A stretch of 64,000 bases of DNA from NCBI GenBank assembly GCA_964017045.1, contig OZ024795.1, positions 53,731,350-53,795,349 on the forward strand, in the 5' to 3' direction. The notes under the pieces are model-generated. The model was not told where the DNA came from. It saw nothing but the letters and a program-made list of their open reading frames with translations, and did no database searches. A program made the translations under genes and the position numbers. This stretch comes from Omphiscola glabra (Eukaryota > Mollusca > Gastropoda > Lymnaeidae). Positions 12,701-24,300 of the stretch are shown in pieces (position 1 is the first letter of the stretch; each line of letters starts with the position of its first letter).

Positions 12701-15700
12701 CACATATTGGATCCAAACACATTTATGTTTGTGTATCTTCTGGATTGTTAATTAATAAAGGATTCAATATCTTCAATTGAAAAGGAATTTTTGAACTCAT
12801 TACATGCTTTCCCCCTTGTATTTTGTATGACAGAAATTTAAATGTAGTGAAAAATAAAATTTGACCAATTTTACAATTTTCAATATAAGTATTTATTCCT
12901 TGACATTTTCTGAAAGAATGTAGTTTCTAGTATCTCAAAAACTTGATTTAATAATAGTTTGAACAATTTATGGAGTATTTAGGGTGGGTTGAATTCAGAT
13001 TTTGGGTAGTAAAATTTTACTTACTCTGTAAAGGTCAAGCTCAATATCAACATACATAATATAAAAACAAATTCTTTTCATACCATAAGATACTTTCTCT
13101 AATGTACTTTCAGAAATTGTATACTTGTGTCTCTGAAATTCATTTAGTCTGGGATTTTTACATTTTTGACAAACATATGAAGATGCTAAAAATGGCATCA
13201 CACTATAGAAAAATGTTATAATTATAGGGTTATTGCTTGTTTAGATGACCTTTATTTGGGCTATTCATATTTTTATTTTCCAGTTTTATAATTATAGTTT
13301 TTAGATTTGTAGTGGTTAAAAAAAAATTATTCTCCATGAACATTGTGCAATAATTGTTAATGATTCTTATTATGTTTAGGATTCTCACTTCTTGAGTGCT
13401 GAGGAATGCATCATGGCAGCCGATTGTTATTAATGATTCTTATCATGTTTAGGATTCTCACTTCTTGAGTGCTGAGGAATGCATCATGGCAGCCGATTGT
13501 TATTAATGATTCTTATCATGTTTAGGATTCTCACTTCTTGAGTGCTGAGGAATGCATCATGGCAGCCGATTACCAGAACAGATTTACCAGCCCGTGTAGA
13601 TTATCTCCGGACGGACACTTTGGATCAAAGTTTGTAACAGTTGTAGTAACTGGTACGTATGAAAAGCAATGAGCACTGATTTATATGGACTTTTATCTCA
13701 ATTTCTTTTCTTTATAAAAATACATAATTCTCTTTGTAACAATGGCACTAACCCTACCAGATTACATTGATTTCACTAAATAAAATTCCCTAAAGGAGAT
13801 TCTTAAAACTGCTGCAAGTGTTTAGAGCGTAATATTTTCTTTTGTTTTATGGAAATAGTTGGTGTAATAAATCTGCGGTGTACATTAGTATAGAAATAGA
13901 GTTCAGGGGCAGTGGTGTACAGGGGTGGGTGGGTAGCACTCACTGGGATTCTTAAAAATGTGTAACTTGAATGGATGTTTTGTCAAGTAACTATAGTCGA
14001 TGGCCATTTCACACATTGCGGCCGCCATTGTTTTGCTAATAATAACTAGTATAACATAAGAGCAGCAATTATATTTGAAGGTCTAATAACTATTTTCTTT
14101 TGCTCACTATCAGCTTCCTTATGCTTGGCTTCTGTTTGCCATGATAAGTAAAGCTGTTGCAATTCATTTCATATAGTTTTTGTTAAGCTTTTGATTTGTG
14201 TGCCAGGTGACAATGACAACCAGATTCACTTTGAAGGCTATCAAGTATCCAATCAATGCATGGCCCTGGTCAGAGATGACTGTTTTGTTCCAACAAAAGA
14301 TGTGCCTCAGCTGGGATTCATCAAAGAGTCCGGCAATGAACAGTATGTTCCTGACGTCTTTTATAAGGTGTGTGATTATTCTAACAATATTTCAGTTTTG
14401 CTGGTCAAGTGTTAATTATAACCAAGTACATCAACCTAAGAAAACAGTACATCAACTAAGAAAACAGTACATCAACCTAAGAAAACAGTACATCAACCTA
14501 AGAAAACAGTACATCAACTAAGAAAACAGTACATCAACCTAAGAAAACAGTACATCAACCTAAGAAAACAGTACATTAACCTAAGAAAACAGTACATCAA
14601 CCTATGAAAACAGTACATTAACCTAAGAAAACAGTAAATCAACCTATGAAAACAGCACATCAACCTAAGAAAACAGTACATCAACCTATGAAAACAGTAC
14701 ATTAACCTAAGAAAACAGTACATCAACCTATGAAAACAGTACATTAACCTAAGAAAACAGTAAATCAACCTATGAAAACAGTACATTAACCTAAGAAAAC
14801 AGTACATCAACCTATGAAAACAGTACATTAACCTAAGAAAACAGTACATCAACCTATGAAAACAGCACATCAACCTAAGATAACAGTACATCAACCTAAG
14901 AAAACTTAAGACATTCCTTAATTTGGTAATTTAATGACAAATTAAATTGAAAACAAATCCTTATTTATTAGAAAAATTGAGTTTTATTTTTTATATTTGG
15001 CCCAGGACAAAGATAAATATTGGAGAAGTTGAAGCTGTTTTGTTGTTTATTTTTGACCCAGTTTTATAAATCTTGAGAAGTTGAAGATGTTTTATTGTTT
15101 CTATTTGACCCAGGACAAAGATAATTATGGTAATGAAGTGACTCACATTGCCAGACCACTTCCTGTGGAATATTTGCTGGTCACAATTCCAGCAGCTTTT
15201 GCATCAGACTTTCACTACACCTTCAAATCTAATATTCAGATGGAAAGTTTTCCGGTTGAGAATAGAGAACATGTTGGACAAACTCAGGTGAGGGACAAAT
15301 TCAGTTGAGGGACAGACTCAGGTGAGGGACAAACTCAGGTGAAGCTCAAATTAAGGAGTTAAAAAAAAACACTAAAACTAAAGCCAAACTAAAGGGTTTT
15401 CAAAACTGTGTTTTAACCAATTTGGATAATGTCAATGAAAAAAATAATTTGTAGTTACCAAAGAAAACAAGTATAAAAATAAGGAGACTCGCAACTTTTT
15501 AAAACAAACATGGGATAATGGTATCACTTGGCGTGCGTGGCTTTAAAGGATATTGTCAACAAGGTTATAATTGTGTGAGGAAAAAGTTGAACATAGTTCC
15601 CAGAATTGGGATCAAACAGATAATGGAGAAAAAAAAAGTGACCTTTCAGATCGGAACTAACAGTGACAAATTGGCAAGAGCAAGAAACTTTAAATGTCAC

Positions 15701-17037
15701 AAAACCTAAGTTGTAGTTACCCACCTTTTCCACTCAATTCTTGAGTAATTGACAATAGGGTTTTTAAAGCTAATATTATTTGTTTGACTGATTAAAATTC
15801 AATTCACAATCCATGTTTACATGACAAATGATACAGACTAATCAAGTCTATCTCTTAAGGGCTATTTGATGTTAAATAGCACCCATCATGCTGTATGAAC
15901 CACAGAATCAAATATAATTCCCCTGGGCACTGCTACTCACTGAAAATTCCATTCTTTTCCTTAATGCTGTACTGAATTGTGAAGAATTATTTTAATTTGT
16001 TTTAGTATGTTGTGAGATGCATGCAAAAAGCCACTTGCATGAAATTAAAAATAAGTTTTTTAAATTCCTTTTTTTCCCTCTCTCTAACAGGACTTTGCTG
16101 CTTTAACGTCATATCTGAAAAGATTTCTTCCAAACAAATTTTTGGAAGCCATGTCCGATTTTCACCTGCTTATATTTTTGGCAACATCTGACATGTTACC
16201 ACTTAAGGTAAGATTATTGGAAAAACCTATTACCTTGATTATGGTGCACAAATAAACTTTTTCTATTTTGGTTTTGTGTCAAGTCATGTATTTTGTTCAA
16301 TTTCAAACCTTGGGCTGATGTAGCCGATGCTTCCTGGTGACTTGGTTAAGCTAGCAATGTTTGTACAACACATTGGATTAAGTTTTCTATTGATGCTTCC
16401 ATGTAGTCTTTCCATGCTCAAAAGTTTAGATATAAATTTGTTTATTAAAAAAAATAATAACTTATATTTTTGTTTAAATATATACGCCACATTTAACATC
16501 ATATGAGATAAAAACATACTAGTACTCCTATTGTTTTCCCATAGTTGCTACCCCTCATTAAGCACAAAATTAGATTCTCATATTTTATGAGCATGGGAAG
16601 AATAACAACACCGGTAATTCATTCAAAATTTATTTCTTCAGGAAAAGATGGATATACTTTTTGAAGCAGTTAAAAACCACGATGAGACAAAAGCTTCGGA
16701 TTTTATGAAAACGGAGGAGTGGGCCACAGTTGAAGCGATGATGTCTGATCACGGTAAATATGCGTTAGAACTATAGTGATTTTCAATGAAAGGTGTAACA
16801 ATCAATTTGGACCAAAAAAATTGTAATTTGAAGAGTCTTGCGTGTTTAAAAAATGTCATCTTTAGAAATCATCTATATCTTGACCTACCTGTATTTTCAG
16901 CAAGCATCCAGGGAGCTGTTGCATCGGGTCAGGATTCCTCACAAGCAGGAGGCTCAATGTGGACTTGCGTTCACTGCACCTTCATCAACAGACCAATTGA
17001 CAACACATGTGAAATGTGCTCCTTGCCTCGGTCTTAG
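6744..17037 (+). CDS. NPLOC4: NPL4 homolog, ubiquitin-binding cofactor of p97/VCP
   Basis: Exons: 6753-6836, 7003-7115, 7532-7732, 8160-8208, 8673-8767, 9764-9887, 10713-10892, 11977-12138, 13526-13652, 14207-14367, 15114-15287, 16091-16207, 16642-16753 and 16901-17037. All have AG/GT borders and the phases fit, giving 611 residues plus the N-terminus (human NPL4 is 608). Seen: N-terminal UBX-like fold ([14 protein letters not shown]), the zinc-binding Npl4 region ([12 protein letters not shown], then C-x5-C and GGICTKCQP), the NPL4 MPN-like domain ([34 protein letters not shown]), and a C-terminal NZF finger ([10 protein letters not shown]...CEMCSLPRS). The family works with UFD1 and p97 to extract and unfold ubiquitylated proteins, for example in ERAD. 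The start is uncertain: ATG at 6744 is in frame directly before the 6753 exon, but CAG at 6750-6752 also looks like a splice acceptor, so the true start codon may lie in an upstream exon. Five of its exon borders are tandemly duplicated. Confidence 0.95.
9164..9671. repeat. 36-bp minisatellite, about 14 copies, NPLOC4 intron
   Basis: Unit CATTATGATCCGTACCTTGA followed by GTTATTTTAAGGTGCG, nearly identical copies that differ mainly at a T/C (ATTATG versus ATTACG). Because 36 is a multiple of three and no frame used contains a stop, the array is open on both strands and yields long repetitive ORFs that are not genes. It lies in the intron before the exon at 9764. Confidence 0.95.
10401..10748 (+). 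repeat. 58-bp tandem repeat carrying the NPLOC4 exon-7 splice acceptor (6 copies)
   Basis: Six copies of a unit made of intron 3' end (CTTTGTGACACTTTCCCCACAG) plus the first 36 nt of the exon. Acceptor AGs fall just before 10423, 10481, 10539, 10597, 10655 and 10713. Only the last copy continues into the conserved exon (ENPAVADRF). Using the copy just upstream adds 58 nt and runs into TGA in the next repeat. Confidence 0.95.
10989..11470 (+). mobile_element. LINE 3' end (reverse transcriptase C-terminal tail)
   Basis: The translation holds the typical tail of Jockey/CR1-type reverse transcriptases: [30 protein letters not shown] and [13 protein letters not shown], followed by an untranslated tail containing AATAAATTGATCG and ending in GAAGAAGAAAG. 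A close relative lies at 49899-50345. It sits in the NPLOC4 intron 10893-11976 in the same orientation as the gene. Confidence 0.8.
12131..12184 (+). repeat. 27-bp direct duplication of the NPLOC4 exon-8 splice donor
   Basis: GCAATATC|GTGAGTAAATAC is present twice in a row, with donors after 12138 and 12165. Use of the second donor would keep the frame for 27 nt but reads TGA in the added segment (TACTATTGA). Confidence 0.9.
12205..12623. mobile_element. Possible TTAA-flanked non-autonomous element
   Basis: Starts TTAACCCTATAACTGTCATA and ends GAGTCAGATATTAA; the reverse complement of the right end (TTAATATCTGACTCTTATATGG) partly matches the left end, including an ATAATGGC/ATATGGC block and a following CGTTA block. 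TTAA at both edges fits the piggyBac-like group seen elsewhere in the window, but the inverted repeats are imperfect. Confidence 0.4.
13354..13570 (+). repeat. 73-bp tandem repeat carrying the NPLOC4 exon-9 splice acceptor (3 copies)
   Basis: Each unit holds TTCTTAT(C/T)ATGTTTAG followed by 45 nt of exon ([15 protein letters not shown]). Exon-like starts are at 13380, 13453 and 13526; only the third continues into the conserved YQNRF sequence. The first two read on into intron sequence (GATTGTTATTAATG) with a stop. Confidence 0.93.
14413..14906. repeat. 21/42-bp minisatellite in an NPLOC4 intron
   Basis: Unit ACATCAACCTAAGAAAACAGT, alternating with a variant carrying CTATGAAAAC, so the right part has a 42-bp higher-order unit. 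It begins about 45 bp after the donor at 14367. It is open on the minus strand, giving a repetitive ORF that is not a gene. Confidence 0.93.
14985..15130 (+). repeat. Diverged triplicated splice acceptor of NPLOC4 exon 11
   Basis: Three related blocks end in (G/T)GCCCAG, TTGACCCAG and TTGACCCAG just before 15006, 15062 and 15114, spaced 56 and 52 bp. The first is followed by GACAAAGATAAATATTGG, a near copy of the true exon start GACAAAGATAATTATGG; used as an exon it would meet TGA after eight codons. The middle copy has lost the exon match. Confidence 0.8.
15277..15346 (+). repeat. 17-bp tandem repeat of the NPLOC4 exon-11 splice donor (4 copies)
   Basis: GACAAACTCAG|GTGAGG recurs at 15277, 15294, 15311 and 15328. 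Donors are intact after 15287, 15321 and 15338; the second copy reads CAGTTGAGG and is lost. The 51-nt offset is in frame but passes through TGA. Confidence 0.9.
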
Positions 17038-17123
17038 ACTTTTTTTCCCCTTGCCTTCTCAGTTGATACATGTATTACTCTAGCTTTCTATGGTTACCCC
17101 TCCAAAAATGTCTATGTATAATT

Positions 17124-17129
17124 AATAAA
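17124..17129 (+). promoter_or_regulatory. Poly(A) signal of NPLOC4
   Basis: AATAAA lies 87 bp after the NPLOC4 stop codon, followed by a GT-rich stretch; the first candidate signal downstream of the stop. Confidence 0.6.
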
Positions 17130-19718
17130 ATAAACAGGTGAACTTTTTCAGGATACTCTGCATTGAACTAGGTGCATTTATTTGTTCAGATTTCTTAGAG
17201 CTTTTGAGATTTCTTTTTCTCCAAGTTTTAACATATCAGCATACAGAATGGTTTAAAACATGATACCTTTATATTTTTAAAAGCACTGATCTGGAACTTT
17301 ACAAAAGTTAATGCTCTATCGGGCCAGTATATTGTGGTGATTCAGTCTAGTACAAACATATTGTGATGATATTCAACATAAAGGCATGGTAATAGTGGAT
17401 CATTTTCAAATAATACCTGTGCTAATAAAATGTTCTTAAATAAATTTAATCTTAATAAAGAACCTAATGTTTTAAAGCACCTAATTGATATGAGGCAATA
17501 GTATAGAGGCAAATAACATTCTTTTATAAATTACATAAAGTAATTAAATTCTTTTTCTTCTATTATGGGCATAAAAAAAAAAAATTGAGGAAATGATTTT
17601 GCAAATAATAGTTTATTTGAGGTCAAATCCTAATCAAGAGGAGACATCTTTGCATGGATGGTGTTTTTTTTCAAACATATAACAATTTTAAAAAAGAAGT
17701 ATTTACTAGAAAATGGGATAGATGATTTTTTTCAACTATTTTGCTGCATGTTTCACCTAAGCTTAGCCAGAAGTCTGGGTTCTCATGTTATTTATCCCTT
17801 CGATGAAAGTAGCAAACTTACTTATTCCAAGTTAGAGCTGCTTTACAGTTTCAATGGCAAATTTATCAATGCCATGATTTGCTCTGTAGATGTCACATGT
17901 GAGGCTTGATGTATTGGATTTAAAAATCACTTTTTTTTCTTACTCTTGTTTCATATTTTTAAGGATTAATTGATTCCCGGGTGTTTAAGTGTCTGAAGTT
18001 ACATGATGGAATTGGTGGGGAAGGACTCACCCTATGTATGTTTCTGAGCCAATGTTTAGCAAGTTTTTAAATTGGTCAACATGACTACATGCCATGTAGT
18101 TGATAAAAAAAAATTGTCATTAAAGGTTTATTTATCTAAGCTGTCTTACTTTTTATATTTTTAAACAGTTATGTAAAATTAGTCTTGTGTTTAAATGGAA
18201 TTAATTTACAATTTTATAATTGGTTAAGACTTTGAACTAGGGGCTAGAATATACAAAAGTGTGTATTATTGTTTCAGTTAAAAAGAATTGATCTTCAGTT
18301 ATTAAGCTGATATTTACAAATGGAACTTAGTAAAAAAAAAACAATGTAAATTTTTTTTGTTAATTTCCTTTAGCAAGGCACATTTTAAAATTTTTACATT
18401 TTTATCAACGTTTTAAAAATGAATACCCTTCCATTCTGAAAGCCACGTGGTGGGACCAGATAACTTATTTCACACTGACAGTCATTAGAAGGATTTAAAC
18501 CTTACAAAATGTTAGTGAGAAATCTTGTTAGCGTTTTTTTTTAAATAAAATTATTTAGCTTTTGCTGTTGAAAAAGGTATGAGATAGAAACTCCAAATTT
18601 GTGATGGTTTGAAACTCAGCACTGGATCCATGGCATTGACATGGCCAATATTGCTTTATAGTGGGGTGGCTAACTTTTGCAAAGGGAAGGGTTAAGTGGG
18701 TGCAAGCCATGGCGCCAACATAAGAGGGTGCCAGGCGATAAAGTTTAAAGATATGCAAAAAGAAATAAAATCATCCACACGGTGTGGGGGGGGGGGGGGG
18801 AGTCTGCCCAGGCAGCACTTTTTTCTTTATATTGAGGGCGGAATTTTCATTGTGGTGGTGGCAATGCTACGCCACTGTGTTTTAGTAGCATCACATCCTC
18901 TTAATTTCATTATTAATTTTATACCTGTGATGAAACAGGAAAATAAAGCCTTATAGCCTACTGATTATAATTGCTTAAGTTTAAGGTGATGAAAAAATGG
19001 GTAAGCTTAATCTTCTTTTGAAGCAGTCAGCAGGGTCTTGCTATTATTCATTAGAATTTTCTATATTGTTTTGGGCTAGTTTTCCCAGTGCTGTTATGGG
19101 AAATGAAGATTGGTGGCGTTCTACACAAGTAACCAAGCCATCTCCAGGTTCGTGGTTCCTAAAATCTTTACTGGCACTCTTTACTGGCATCCAGGGTCTT
19201 CAAAGGATTTTGACTTTGGTCAGAAGATTGTTCGTAGACATTTGGCCTTTAAAATATAACGCTTATGCTTTGATGTGCAGATGCTCTTCAGGAGTTTTTT
19301 TTTATGAAGTTGACGACACGTTGAGGCTTAAGAAAAAGGGGTGGAAAAAGGGGGGGGGGGGTTAGCCCATATATCTATGACGATGTGTGATAAAATTGCC
19401 TACTTTGTGTTACAAGTTTTGGACAATTTTTTATTTGGTGTGGGGGTGGGGGTGTAAAGTTTCGGGCAAAATATTGTGACAAAATGTATGGATTTGTCTT
19501 CACTAAAAACTTTAGTCATTAGGGCTACTTTAAAAAAAATGGATTTGTCAAGATTTGTTATTAGATAATCCCGAATTTTTTAAAGTAAAATGTTTAAAAT
19601 CAATAATTCCCTCAACGTTCGTTTTGGGACCCGGATTTTAGGTTGGTTTAATTTTTTTGGTGGAGAAATTATTTTTCTTTTGTTTTCTTTCACTTAGTAT
19701 AAATACTAAGGACAAATA
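17130..19718. other. Intergenic DNA between NPLOC4 and BUD31, no supported gene
   Basis: AT-rich sequence with poly-G tracts near 18786 and 19350. ORFs up to about 120 codons occur (for example at 18997-19365) but show no recognisable motif, splice context or composition that would support a gene. Confidence 0.4.
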
Positions 19719-21186
19719 CAGGGTAACTTATAAATAGTTCTATTTGCCCAATTTTTTCTAACCAAGATCTTGGGAATTCACGACCCCCATTGGGATCTGG
19801 GGAATAATTTTGAAAATGAGGCAAAACCTTGGGAAATATTAACAAGGGGAAGATTTTTTTACATATTTTGAAAAAACGCAAACAACATATGTGATAAAAT
19901 TTAAGTGAAAATAAAGCAAAATAGTTTTTAAAGTAACAAGGAAAAAATGTATTGTTTTAACTCTTTTCTGGTTTTAATTTTTTCAAACAATTCATAAATA
20001 AATAAGAAATCTTCTGAAATTAAAGTTAATATTGTGAAGTATTAAAACGTTAATAAGTAAAGAAACTCAATTTTCTCTTCTTTTTTTTTTTACATTGAAT
20101 ACTAAAAATTACATGCAGGTGTTGAAAGTTTATCAAATTGACCTTGTACACCATATGTATAGAACAGTCTCAACAATAAATAAACTGATAATAAATTTTG
20201 AAATCTCAATGGAAATCAATATAGACTATAATATTATAATAGAATTTGTGAGGGGGGCAGTAGGCTCGGAAACTTTATCATTAGGCTATTAGACATTAGT
20301 ACCCATATATATGAAAAACAGTACAAGCCAAAGAGGGAACGATAGTGTTCAATCAAGAATCGATAATAAAATTTGATGAATTTCAGTTACTTCTACAATG
20401 TCTTCAAACTATGATACGATGCATCTGTTAAAAAATCCAGCCTAATTTTCATCAATTGGAAAAAAAATTGTTGTGCATTTACACACAGGTAATTAAGAAT
20501 AAAATATTAAAATTATACCGGTACATTGTAGGATTATAACTGAAAAGTTCATTTAAACAGTATTTTGTTTGAAAAAAACATTATAATTATAATAATGATT
20601 ATAATTCAAATGTAAATTTACAATTTAAAAAATACTTATTTTCTTCATATAATATCAATCCATTTTAACTACAATTATTATTATTAAATTCTGCTTTATT
20701 GCTTTGCAAACCCCATTACTAATCTACAGACTTACAATAAGAAAAAAACATGGTTTGATGATGAACCCTTTGCCCTAGTAATAGTTGTAAAGAGACTTCT
20801 GTGTTGATTAGCCCTGTGAGCTTTGTTTCAAAGTAACTTCTATTACAATGTATTGTAGATGATATTTTTACCAGAACATTTGGAGGTAATATTTAATTTA
20901 GTAGCCTAACTCCCGTGGGGTATTGATAATTTGTATTATAAATTAATAATTTTTTTTTTTCAAAATCAAACATTTTTTTTAAAATTAGATTTTAAAAAAA
21001 TGTCTTTTAAAATAAATTTCAGTCTATTACTGTACCCCTAGTTTCAGTGGCATTAATTCAAGCTATTAATGCATTAATTACTACATAGAAAACCCCTTTT
21101 AAAGAAAACTTATATGATCTTGGGAAATCTTGGGAGAGTTTTTGACAAAATCTTGGGAAATTATAAAAAAGTGAGTGGCAGCCCTG
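19719..21186. mobile_element. Dispersed repeat, possible hAT-like non-autonomous element (copy A)
   Basis: The left part reads CAGGGTAACTT then CCAAGATCTTGGGAATTCACGA; the right end has repeated CTTGGGAAAT motifs and closes GGCAGCCCTG, whose reverse complement CAGGGCTGCC resembles hAT-type termini. The same blocks (GGGGAATAAT, GAAACCTTGGGAAAT, TTAAAGTTAATATTG, CTCAACAATAAATAAACT, GACAAAATTTTGGGAA) recur in the same order at about 49530-52660. No transposase is visible and no clear 8-bp target duplication was found. Confidence 0.5.
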
Positions 21187-21336
21187 CAGACAGCCTCTAT
21201 TCACACTCCTGTTTCGATAGTGGACGATACGATTGTCAGCGTAGAAAAAAATATTACTGCTGACTGTGAAACCTAACTGGTGTAATAGACGTATATTTAT
21301 TCATTTTCAAATATTTTTGCTTTGAGACTTTAGAAA

Positions 21337-24300
21337 ATGCCCAAAGTAAAAAGAAGCAGAAAACCCCCACCTGATGGATGGGAACTTATTGAACCTACGT
21401 TGGATGAGCTCGATCAAAAGATGAGAGAAGGTAATTTGGTCAAATTAGACAAATTTAATTGAGTGAAGGGGAAGGGTAGGCCTAATAGTAATAGCCTAAT
21501 TTAAATTTATTATTTATGCTAAGGGTTTTCACTAATTGAGTAGTGACACAACTAGTAGTAGTATTTCAGTTGCGTAGGCCTAATTAAGCATAAATTTGAG
21601 CCTTTGCCTAATATAACAATTTACGTCAACAATAATTAATTACCCGCGATTACCGGGTCTAATAATTAGACCCTACCCATTAGACCCTGCCCTATGCCTA
21701 TTGACTAATATTATGGCTTAGGCCTAGGCCTAGGTTTAACAGGCTGACTGATTAGAATATTTGGTAAATTCGGATAGCTCATACATATACTACGTTTTTT
21801 TACCATGGCCGCCATCTTGGTTGCCTGAACCCTAAATGTATCCCTAAACCTAACCTGAACCCTAAATTTATCCCTAAACCTAACCTGAACCCTAAATCTA
21901 TCCCTGAACCTAATGATGAAGTACGATCTATCTGAATTAGCCGAATATAAAAATATTATTATTAATATTACAAGTAATAAGTAAGTAGCCTACTTTATTT
22001 GTGAAGCAGGCCTACTCATTTTAGTCTTGGTTAGGACAGCTTGCTTAGGCCCATATTTAGTAGACCTACTACTAACAAATGTTATAAAATGTAACTTAAA
22101 TATTATATATATGCCTATAAAAAATTAATTATAAATTTGGTCTATTATTATACTATGTAAAACTATAATGTGGCATATTATGTGATCCTCTTAGACCTCA
22201 GTGCGGCCTTTGACACTGTCGACAATGAAACCCTTTACAAAACCCTTGAAAATTACTTTGGCATTTCTGGTTCAGTTTTGGCTTGGTTTAGGTCCTACCT
22301 CTCCAATAGAACGCAGTCGGTCGCTGTCGATGGCTGTCTCTCCGGCAGTGCTGACTTAGTGTATGGAGTGCCACAGGGGTTCGTTTAGGCCCGGTTCTAT
22401 TTACAATGTATACCAGGCCACTGCTCCTTTTGCTAGAGAGGCATGCTGTGGAGAGCCAGTCATTCGCGGATGACACGCAGCTATACATTCATACCCATCC
22501 CTCTCTTGTTGATTCCGCTGTCCGGACTTTGCAGGAGAGCATTGCTGATGTCAAGTCATTGGATGACACTCAGCAAGTTGAAACTTAACGATGACAAAAC
22601 GGAAGCACTTCTTATTCACAATCACAAATCATCCTCTAACTCAGCTCAACCCCACCTTCTTTCAAGTAGGTAACTCAGACATACAGTTTACATCCTCCAC
22701 TACGAATCTTGGTTATTTTCTGTCTAACAATATGTCTCTCGATAATCATATATCCCACATTTGTCGCTCTGCATACACGACTATCCGTCAGATCAGCTCA
22801 ATCCGCCACTACCTCACAGTTAGTGCAACAAAAACCCTAGTCTGTGCTCTTGTTCTCTCTCCACTTGACTATTGTAACTCTCTTCTGTCACGTTCACCAA
22901 AACACATCATAGAAAAACTACAAAAGGTTCAAAACTCAGCTGCTAGGCTAGTTTTAAATGGCAAAAAAACGTGATCACGTCACACCACTACTTCATTCAC
23001 TTCATTGGCTCCCTGTACAAGCACGGATTGACTATAAACTCTCTGTTCTCTGCCACAACTTTTTCTCAAATTCCTGCCCTTCCTATCTAACCGAACTTCT
23101 CTCTGTCTATTCACCCCTTCGACAGCTTCGTTCCTTCACAGACGGGCGTATTCTTTCTGTCCCCAAGACTCACACAAAAACATACGGTGAAAGATCTTTC
23201 TCTTACTGTGCCCCCAAACAATGGAATTCTCTTCCACTACACATCCACAATATATCAACCATCAGAGCCTTCAAAACTGCAATCAAAACACATCTCTTTA
23301 AACTCTACTACCCCGACTGATTCCCCACATCTGACTGATAAACGATGCTGCTGGCCGCCGTCCATGGCTTGTCATGTAAAAGTTCTGGGGTGGATGGGGT
23401 GAATATGCATTAGTTTTTGTTTTGTCTTTATACAGCTGTGCTCTATTACATAAATGTATTTTATTTTATTGTCACGATTATGTCTCTTTTTCTAATATTT
23501 TTATGTACAGCACTATATAAGACAACTAATAATAATAATAATATTCATATACTATAGGCCTAGATTACTAGGTATTAAATCCTAGGCCTTGATTATGGTA
23601 ATCCTCCGAACGGCAGCCACAAATTTCAAATAATGTAAATTTCATTAGAAAGTCCCCAGCTACAAGCCTCATAGCCGCCGATAATTGGTCTTAGTCTACT
23701 TTTTTTTGAAGACTAATTATTGCTTGTAATAATGTAAAATAAATAATACTAGTGACAATACCATGACCGTGTTTTGCCAGGAAACATTCTGCAAACTTAT
23801 GACACAATGCCCAAGGGCGCAAGATGCCTTCCATAAATGACGTCACGTAAATTTTGTCAATTTTTGCGCCCCCCCTCGTCAAAAGGTTAGACTCCCCCTT
23901 AAATAAAACGTCACAAATCACTGCTCCCCCGCCCCATAAAAAGTCCCAGTGTCCACTACTGTCCTTTACCAACCCTTAAGAAATTCACCTCCTGTTTATA
24001 TTAAATTACTGCACCTGTATCAGAAACATTCCAATAGAACATTGGTTCTTAACCTGAGGTGTAGAAGATTAGAAAATTTTATTCAGTGGCTTAGCTAGAG
24101 GGATGCGGACCAAATGACACCATATCAGATAGTGTCACCAAATTGAAAAATTGCGTATTTACAGAGCACACACTGCTTGGTCTAACCAAAATTATTAAAA
24201 GGATAACAAATGACATGTACATTTTCCACACATGTAACCAATCAAAATGCGTGTTTTATTAAAATTTCAAGGTTGATGCGCCAGCAATTAGGTTACCTTA

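Noticed and set aside
14514..14894. 126-codon minus ORF ([14 protein letters not shown] repeats)
   Set aside because: Stop-free strand of a 21-bp intronic minisatellite.
17658..17909. 83-codon plus ORF after NPLOC4
   Set aside because: No homology that I recognise, no splice or promoter context, AT-rich composition like the surrounding spacer.
21830..21920. Telomeric repeat tract (CCCTAAACCTAACC)
   Set aside because: Only a few degenerate units inside a MITE with inverted ends, present again in the second MITE copy; not a telomere or interstitial telomere.
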